Below, piece by piece: positions 58,458 to 64,000 of a stretch of 64,000 nucleotides of DNA. Made by a program: the position numbers and the translations under genes. The DNA is from Streptomyces sp. NBC_01296. GTDB lineage: Bacteria > Actinomycetota > Actinomycetes > Streptomycetales > Streptomycetaceae. The stretch's first letter is position 1; each line of letters opens with the position of its first letter. Under the pieces are notes generated by a model. The model was given only the letters and a program-made list of their open reading frames with translations. It was not told where the DNA came from and did not search any database. The stretch spans positions 7,254,001 to 7,318,000 of the forward strand of contig NZ_CP130720.1 of assembly GCF_035984415.1 (NCBI RefSeq), given 5' to 3'.

Positions 58458-60989
58458 TCAGGGCGCGCCGAGCTCACCGACCGAGGTCAGCCGGATGATC
58501 GCCCGGCTCTCCTCGTCGGAGGCCGCGAGGTCGACCTCGGCGCTGATGCCCCAGCCATGGTCACCGTTCGGGTCCGCGAAGGTCTGGCGGACGCGCCACA
58601 GGCCGTGCGCCGGGTCCTCCTCGATCTGGAGCAGCTTCGGGCCGCGGGCGTCGGGGCCGGTGCCCAGGTCGTCGTACTCGTCCCAGTACGCGTCCATGGC
58701 CTCGCCCCAGGCGTCGGCGTCCCAGCCGGCCTCGCCGTCCAGCTCGCCCAGCTGGTCGACGTGGTCCAGCGCGGCGAGCTCCACACGGCGGAACATGGCG
58801 TTGCGGACCAGGACGCGGAAGGCGCGGGCGTTCGCGGTGACCGGCTTGACCTGGTCGGCCTTCTCCTGAGCCTGCTCCGCCGTCTCCACCTCCGGGTTCG
58901 CCAGCTGCTCCCACTCGTCGAGCAGGCTGGAGTCGACCTGGCGGACGAGCTCGCCCAGCCAGGCGATGAGGTCCTGGAGGTCCTCGGACTTGAGGTCGTC
59001 GGGGATGGTGTGGTCCAGCGCCTTGTACGCGCTCGCCAGGTAGCGCAGCACGATGCCCTCGGTGCGGGCGAGCTCGTAGAAGGAGGTGAACTCGGTGAAG
59101 GTCATCGCGCGCTCGTACATGTCGCGGATGATCGACTTCGGGGAGACCGGGTGGTCGCCGACCCACGGGTGGCTCTTGCGGTACACGTCGTAGGCGTGGA
59201 AGAGGAGCTCTTCGAGCGGCTTGGGATAGGTGACGTCCTGGAGACGCTCCATCCGCTCCTCGTACTCGATCCCGTCCGCCTTCATCGCGCCCACGGCGAT
59301 GCCGCGCTCCTTGTTCTGCTGGGCGGCCAGGATCTGGCGCGGGTCGTCCAGCGTGGACTCGACGACGGAGACCATGTCCAGCGCGTAGGAAGGGGACTCG
59401 GGGTCCAGCAGGTCGAAGGAGGCCAGCGCGAAGGTGGACAGCGGCTGGTTGAGCGCGAAGTCCTGCTGGAGGTCGACGGTGAGCCGGATGGTGCGGCCCT
59501 CCGCGTCCGGGGTGTCGAGCTTCTCGACCACGCCGCCGTCCAGCAGCGAGCGGTAGATCGCGATGGCCCGGCGGATGTGCCGCAGCTGGGCCTTGCGCGG
59601 CTCGTGGTTGTCCTCGAGGAGGTGGCGCATCGCCTGGAAGGCATCGCCCGGACGGGCGATGACCGACAGCAGCATGATGTTGGTGACCTTGAACCGGGAG
59701 GTGAGCGGCTCCGGGTCGGCGGCGATGAGCTTCTCGAAGGTGGTGTCCGACCAGGCGACGAAGCCCTCGGGAGCCTTCTTGCGCACCACCTTGCGGCGCT
59801 TCTTCGGATCGTCGCCGGCCTTCGCGAGGGCCTTCTCGTTCTCGATGACGTGCTCGGGCGCCTGGGCGACCACATAGCCCGCCGTGTCGAAGCCTGCCCG
59901 GCCGGCGCGGCCGGCGATCTGGTGGAACTCGCGGGCGCGCAGCGTGCGGACCCGGTTGCCGTCGTACTTGGTGAGCGCGGTGAACAGCACCGTGCGGATG
60001 GGCACGTTGACGCCGACGCCGAGGGTGTCGGTACCGCAGATGACCTTCAGCAGGCCGGCCTGGGCCAGCTTCTCGACCAGGCGCCGGTACTTGGGCAGCA
60101 TGCCCGCGTGGTGGACGCCGATGCCGTGCCGGACGTAGCGGGAGAGGTTCTGGCCGAACTTGGTGGTGAAGCGGAAGTTGCCGATCAGGTCGGCGATCTT
60201 GTCCTTCTCCTCGCGGGTGCACATGTTGATGCTCATCAGCGACTGCGCCCGCTCGACCGCCTGGGCCTGCGTGAAGTGCACGATGTAGACCGGGGCCTGC
60301 CGGGTCTCCAGCAGCTCGGTGATCGTGTCGGTGATCGGCGTGGTGACGTACTCGTACGACAGCGGGACGGGCCGGCTCGCGGAGCGGACCACCGAGGTCG
60401 GCCGGCCGGTGCGCCGGGTCAGGTCCTCCTCGAACCGCTTCACGTCGCCGAGGGTCGCCGACATCAGGACGAACTGCGCCTGCGGGAGCTCCAGCAGCGG
60501 GATCTGCCACGCCCAGCCGCGGTCCGGCTCGGCATAGAAGTGGAACTCGTCCATGACGACCTGGCCGATGTCGGCGAACTTGCCGTCGCGCAGGGCGATG
60601 GAGGCCAGCACCTCGGCGGTGCAGCAGATCACCGGCGCGTCCGCGTTCACGGAGGCGTCGCCGGTCAGCATGCCGACGTTCTCGGTGCCGAAGAGCTTGC
60701 ACAGGTCGAAGAACTTCTCCGACACCAGCGCCTTGATCGGGGCGGTGTAGAAGGTCACCTTGTCCTGGGCGAGAGCGGTGAAGTGCGCGCCCGCCGCGAC
60801 GAGGCTCTTGCCGGAGCCGGTCGGGGTGGACAAGATCACGTTCGCCCCGGAGACGACCTCGATCAGCGCCTCCTCCTGAGCCGGATACAGGGTGATGCCC
60901 TGATCCTCCGCCCACGAGGAGAAAGCCTCGAAGAGGGCGTCGGGGTCGGCGTTCGGCGGGAGCTGATCAATGAGGGTCACACCCCCCAT
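58458..60989 (-). CDS. DEAD/DEAH-box helicase with DUF3516 C-terminus (Ski2-like)
   Basis: 843 residues. RecA domain 1 has the Q-like region (LYPAQEEALIEVVSG), Walker A (STPTGSGKSLVAAG, ~54-67), motif II in a DEFH form (VVMDEFHFYAE), and SAT (LMSATLGDV). RecA domain 2 carries HHAGMLPKYRRLVEKLAQAG, ICGTDTLGVGVNVPIRTVLF and the motif VI region HQIAGRAGRAGFD. The last ~350 residues are the helical DUF3516 region. The group resembles Ski2/Mtr4 RNA helicases; an RNA-processing role is probable but unproven in Streptomyces. The start at 60989 is the furthest upstream without running into the divergent gene. Confidence 0.87.
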   Translation of the reverse strand: MGGVTLIDQLPPNADPDALFEAFSSWAEDQGITLYPAQEEALIEVVSGANVILSTPTGSGKSLVAAGAHFTALAQDKVTFYTAPIKALVSEKFFDLCKLFGTENVGMLTGDASVNADAPVICCTAEVLASIALRDGKFADIGQVVMDEFHFYAEPDRGWAWQIPLLELPQAQFVLMSATLGDVKRFEEDLTRRTGRPTSVVRSASRPVPLSYEYVTTPITDTITELLETRQAPVYIVHFTQAQAVERAQSLMSINMCTREEKDKIADLIGNFRFTTKFGQNLSRYVRHGIGVHHAGMLPKYRRLVEKLAQAGLLKVICGTDTLGVGVNVPIRTVLFTALTKYDGNRVRTLRAREFHQIAGRAGRAGFDTAGYVVAQAPEHVIENEKALAKAGDDPKKRRKVVRKKAPEGFVAWSDTTFEKLIAADPEPLTSRFKVTNIMLLSVIARPGDAFQAMRHLLEDNHEPRKAQLRHIRRAIAIYRSLLDGGVVEKLDTPDAEGRTIRLTVDLQQDFALNQPLSTFALASFDLLDPESPSYALDMVSVVESTLDDPRQILAAQQNKERGIAVGAMKADGIEYEERMERLQDVTYPKPLEELLFHAYDVYRKSHPWVGDHPVSPKSIIRDMYERAMTFTEFTSFYELARTEGIVLRYLASAYKALDHTIPDDLKSEDLQDLIAWLGELVRQVDSSLLDEWEQLANPEVETAEQAQEKADQVKPVTANARAFRVLVRNAMFRRVELAALDHVDQLGELDGEAGWDADAWGEAMDAYWDEYDDLGTGPDARGPKLLQIEEDPAHGLWRVRQTFADPNGDHGWGISAEVDLAASDEESRAIIRLTSVGELGAP

Positions 60990-61125
60990 CTTGCCTGGCT
61001 TCCCGCCGGAAGAGGGAACCGGCGGATGCAGCGAAGATCACCGCCGGTACGCTGTGCCGTTGACCGGGCCCGAACGAAACCGTCAACAGGGCCCGACCAC
61101 CACACGACTGGGGCGGGGAACGACC

Positions 61126-61917
61126 ATGATGGGTCCGGCGCACTCACTGTCCGGGGCGGCAGCCTGGCTGGGGGTGGGAGCGGCAGCCGCGGCCGCCGGG
61201 CACCCGATGCCCTGGCCGGTCCTCGTCGTCGGCGCGCTCATCTGCGCCGGTGCCGCCCTCGCCCCCGACCTGGACCACAAGTCGGCGACGATCTCGCGCG
61301 CCTTCGGCCCGCTCTCCCGGGGCCTGTGCGAGGTGGTCGACAAGATCTCCTACGCCGTCTACAAGGCCACCCGCGCCCCGAAGGACGCCCGCCGCACCGG
61401 CGGTCACCGCACCCTGACGCACACCTGGCTGTGGGCCGTCATGATCGGCGGCGGCTCCTCCGCGCTGGCGGTCACCACGGACCGCTGGGGCGTGCTGGTC
61501 CTGCTCTTCGTCCACCTGGTCCTGGCCGTCGAGGGCCTGCTGTGGCGGGCCGCCCGGATGTCCAGCGACGTCCTCGTCTGGCTGCTCGGCGCCACCAGCG
61601 CCTGGATCCTGGCCGGTGTCCTCGACCAGCCCGGCAACGGCGCCGGATGGCTGTTCACCGGCCCCGGCCAGGAATACCTCTGGCTCGGCCTGCCGATCCT
61701 GCTCGGCGCCCTGGTCCACGACATCGGCGACGCCCTGACCGTCTCCGGCTGCCCCATCCTGTGGCCCCTGCCGATCGCCGGGAAGCGCTGGTACCCCATA
61801 GGCCCGCCCAAGGGCCTGCGCTTCCGGGCCGGCAGCTGGGTGGAGCTCAAGGTCCTCATGCCCGTGTTCATGCTGCTCGGCGGCATAGGCGGAGCCTCCG
61901 CCCTCGGCTTCATCTAG
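61126..61917 (+). CDS. YdjM-like membrane-bound metal-dependent hydrolase (DUF457)
   Basis: 263 residues with two consecutive ATG codons at 61126 and 61129, behind GGGGAACG. Membrane helices at ~9-25, 32-48, 100-118, 130-160 and 215-250 are interleaved with conserved acidic/His motifs: APDLDHKSATISR and GGHRTLTHTWL in the first third, and VHDIGDALTVSGCPILWP later. These match the LexA-regulated YdjM family and suggest a membrane-embedded metal site. The substrate is not known. It is divergent from the helicase and is followed by an imperfect hairpin. Confidence 0.82.
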   Translation: MMGPAHSLSGAAAWLGVGAAAAAAGHPMPWPVLVVGALICAGAALAPDLDHKSATISRAFGPLSRGLCEVVDKISYAVYKATRAPKDARRTGGHRTLTHTWLWAVMIGGGSSALAVTTDRWGVLVLLFVHLVLAVEGLLWRAARMSSDVLVWLLGATSAWILAGVLDQPGNGAGWLFTGPGQEYLWLGLPILLGALVHDIGDALTVSGCPILWPLPIAGKRWYPIGPPKGLRFRAGSWVELKVLMPVFMLLGGIGGASALGFI

Positions 61918-61937
61918 GGGGCCGTCCGGCACGCAAA

Positions 61938-61976
61938 GACCCCGCCCCCTTGCGCAGCAGCGGGGGGAGCGGGGCC
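61938..61976. terminator. Imperfect stem-loop between converging genes
   Basis: GACCCCGCCCCCTT pairs with most of GGGGGGAGCGGGGCCTC across a short spacer, giving a G+C-rich hairpin between the DUF457 gene and the converging ABC transporter. Confidence 0.55.
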
Positions 61977-62002
61977 TCGTACGAATGCCGGCGCGGGCCG
62001 GG

Positions 62003-63784
62003 TCAGCCGTGCCAGGAGCGCCACAGGGCCGCGTACGCGCCGTCCGCCGCGACCAGCTCGTCGTGCGAGCCCAGTTCGCTGATCCGGCCGCCCTCGACCA
62101 CCGCGATCACGTCCGCGTCGTGCGCGGTGTGCAGCCGGTGGGCGATCGCGATCACCGTACGGCCGTCGAGCACCCGGGCCAGCGAACGCTCCAGGTTCCG
62201 TGCGGCCCGCGGGTCCAGCAGCGAGGTGGCCTCGTCCAGGACCAGCGTGTGCGGGTCCGCCAGCACCAGCCGGGCCAGCGCGATCTGCTGCGCCTGCGCC
62301 GGGGTCAGCGCCGTGCCGCCCGAACCCACCTCGGTGTCCAGACCGCTCTCCAGTGCCCGGGCCCAGCCGTCCGCGTCCACCGCGTCCAGAGCCGCCCACA
62401 GGTCGGCGTCGGCCGCCTCGGTGCGTGCCAGCCGGAGGTTGTCCCGCAGCGAGCCCACGAACACGTGGTGCTCCTGGTTGACCAGCGCCACCTGCTCGCG
62501 CACCCGCTCCGCGGGCATCCGCGACAGCTGCGCCCCGCCCAGGGTCACCTCCCCGGTCCGCGGCGCGTAGATGCCCGCCAGCAGCCGGCCCAGCGTGGAC
62601 TTGCCCGCCCCCGAGGGACCGACCAGCGCCATCCGGGTGCCCGGCGGCACGGACATGGACACCTGGTGCAGCACGTCCACACCCTCCCGGTAGCCGAAGC
62701 GCACCTCGTCGGCCCGGACGTCCCGCCCCGCCGGGGAGACGGCCGCGTCGCCCGCGTCCGGCTCGATCTCCCGTACGCCCACCAGGCGGGCGAGCGAGAC
62801 CTGGGCGACCTGCAGCTCGTCGTACCAGCGCAGGATCAGGCCGATCGGGTCGACCATCATCTGGGCCAGCAGCGCGCCCGTGGTCAGCTGCCCCACCGAC
62901 ATCCAGCCCTGCAGCACGCAGTAACCGCCGATCATCAGCACGGAGCCGAGGATCGTCACGAAGGTGACGTTGACGACCGGGAAGAGGACGGTCCGCAGGA
63001 ACAGCGTGTACCGCTCCCACGCCGTCCACTCCTTGATCCGCCGCTCCGACAGCGCGATCCGGCCCGGCCCGAGGCGGTGCGCCTCGACCGTGCGCCCCGC
63101 GTCCACGGTCTCGGTGAGCGCGGCCGCGACCGCCGCGTACCCGGCCGCCTCCGACCGGTACGCCGAGGGAGCCCGCTTGAAGTACCAGCGGCAGCCGATC
63201 ACCAGCACCGGCAGCGCCACCAGCGCGGCCAGGGCCAGCGGCGGCGCCGTCACCGTGAGCGCCCCGAAGAGCAGAGCGACCCAGACCACGCCGGTCGCCA
63301 GCTGCGGAACGGCCTCGCGCATCGCGTTGGCCAGCCGGTCGATGTCGGTGGTGATCCGCGACAGCAGATCACCGGTGCCGGCCCGCTCCAGCACACCCGG
63401 CGGCAGGCCCACGGACCGCACGAGGAAGTCCTCGCGCAGATCGGCCAGCATCTCCTCGCCGAGCATCGCGCCGCGCAGCCGGACCAGCCGGACGAAGAAC
63501 GTCTGGACCACGAGGGCCAGCGCGAACAGCAGGGCCACGCGCCCCAGATGGAGCTCGCGCGCCCCTGCCGCCAGCTGGTCCACGACCCGGCCCAGCAGGT
63601 ACGGGCCGACCATGGAGGCGATCACCGCGACCGCATTGACCGTCACCAGCACCACGAACGCCCGCCGGTGCCGCCGCAGCAGGCCGCGCACGTAGTCCCG
63701 TACGGTCGCCGTCGTGCCCACGGGCAGGGTGGCGGCCGATGCGGGGGCCGCCGGATCGTATTGCGGCGGCGCCAGGCCGATCAT
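62003..63784 (-). CDS. ABC exporter subunit (permease-ATPase fusion)
   Basis: 593 residues from ATG 63784. Six membrane helices occupy residues ~30-310. The ATPase follows: Walker A VGPSGAGKSTLGRLLAG, a Q-loop near VNQEHHVF, a degenerate signature LTPAQAQQIALARL in place of LSGGQ, Walker B TLVLDEATSLLD, and the H-loop IAIAHRLHTA. The ATG overlaps the stop of the upstream gene (ATGA), so the two form a heterodimeric exporter. The degenerate signature in one half is characteristic of such asymmetric type IV exporters. Substrate unknown. Confidence 0.87.
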   Translation of the reverse strand: MIGLAPPQYDPAAPASAATLPVGTTATVRDYVRGLLRRHRRAFVVLVTVNAVAVIASMVGPYLLGRVVDQLAAGARELHLGRVALLFALALVVQTFFVRLVRLRGAMLGEEMLADLREDFLVRSVGLPPGVLERAGTGDLLSRITTDIDRLANAMREAVPQLATGVVWVALLFGALTVTAPPLALAALVALPVLVIGCRWYFKRAPSAYRSEAAGYAAVAAALTETVDAGRTVEAHRLGPGRIALSERRIKEWTAWERYTLFLRTVLFPVVNVTFVTILGSVLMIGGYCVLQGWMSVGQLTTGALLAQMMVDPIGLILRWYDELQVAQVSLARLVGVREIEPDAGDAAVSPAGRDVRADEVRFGYREGVDVLHQVSMSVPPGTRMALVGPSGAGKSTLGRLLAGIYAPRTGEVTLGGAQLSRMPAERVREQVALVNQEHHVFVGSLRDNLRLARTEAADADLWAALDAVDADGWARALESGLDTEVGSGGTALTPAQAQQIALARLVLADPHTLVLDEATSLLDPRAARNLERSLARVLDGRTVIAIAHRLHTAHDADVIAVVEGGRISELGSHDELVAADGAYAALWRSWHG

Positions 63785-64000
63785 GCGGATTCCTCGATCT
63801 CTGTCAGTGCCTTTTCCAGCTGGGCTTCTTCCAGCCGGGTCAGTTCCATCCGGGCCACCCGCTGCTCCTCGTCCGTCTCGCGGGTGACGACCGCCCGGTA
63901 GAGCGGTTCGCCGTGCAGCAGTTCGCGGTGCGTACCGGTCGCGGCGACCGCGCCCTCGTGGATCAGGACCACCCGGTCGGCGCGGTCCAGGAGCAGCGGC
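63781..64000 (-). CDS. ABC exporter partner subunit, C-terminal end (5' part outside window)
   Basis: Only the last ~72 residues are visible: the end of the ATPase (LLLDRADRVVLIHEGAVAAT, GTHRELLHGEPLYRAVVTRE) and a charged tail. Its TGA overlaps the start of the 593-residue subunit by 4 bp. It is the second half of the heterodimeric exporter. Confidence 0.82.
   Translation of the reverse strand, partial: PLLLDRADRVVLIHEGAVAATGTHRELLHGEPLYRAVVTRETDEEQRVARMELTRLEEAQLEKALTEIEESA

Noticed and set aside
58065..62570. A 1501-codon open frame on the plus strand
   Set aside because: It is antisense to the TesB and helicase genes, whose protein motifs are clear on the other strand. High G+C leaves long frames open opposite real genes.

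Overview
The base composition (about 70% G+C), codon use and gene content (a cvnABCD conservon, DUF6397, MmyB-type XRE regulators, GlxA-type oxidase, mycothiol-linked remnants) point to a Streptomyces or a close relative. No complete rRNA or tRNA gene and no CRISPR array is present.

The window falls into two parts. Positions 1 to about 43.4 kb are accessory. The dominant structure is a set of five similarly oriented sequences (A about 1.55 kb, B 7.1 kb, C 26.15 kb, D 32.6 kb, E 43.4 kb) that match the 3' end of the aldehyde dehydrogenase gene at 43375-44898. A, B and D still encode its C-terminal peptide ending in SPKKLGFF followed by a stop. C keeps only about 20 bases. E is the live gene end. 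A to D are each followed, exactly 61 bp after the core, by a pair of 11-bp direct repeats of the type TGGTCCGGAACTGGCCCGGA. A, B, D and E have a similar repeat pair on their left. A tyrosine recombinase gene ends about 170 bp from E. I read this as serial integration of related elements into the dehydrogenase 3' end, leaving tandem attachment sites and decayed cargo.

Cargo by segment. Left of A: TetR and a methyltransferase. A-B: a fragment of an NRPS condensation domain, then a divergent pair of a GlxA-like radical-copper oxidase and a DyP-type peroxidase with a C-terminal repeat domain. B-C: a membrane protein, a K+ channel, a cupin and amine oxidase, a LysR regulator divergent from an asparagine/aspartate catabolic set (C26 hydrolase, GntR, permease, asparaginase, aspartase), then two nested tRNA-Pro(GGG) 3'-end fragments with broken integrases around small regulator/enzyme pairs (HxlR-MBL, TetR-monooxygenase-VOC). 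C-D: GMC oxidoreductase, inositol-phosphatase-like protein, F420-reductase-like protein, AraC. D-E: a truncated FAD monooxygenase, AhpD-like protein, aldo/keto reductase, a KAS III-like enzyme with a Cys-His-His set, an MmyB-like regulator, an MFS exporter, IS110 and IS3 elements, and the integrase.

From 43.4 kb to the end the content looks like ordinary chromosome: aldehyde dehydrogenase with its GAF regulator, TrmO, an MpaB-type protein, a methyltransferase, an MHYT protein, the conservon, a PPOX protein with a divergent extra roadblock protein, DUF6397 (with a TTA codon), YchJ, TesB, a DUF3516-type helicase, a DUF457 membrane protein and a two-subunit ABC exporter running off the right edge.
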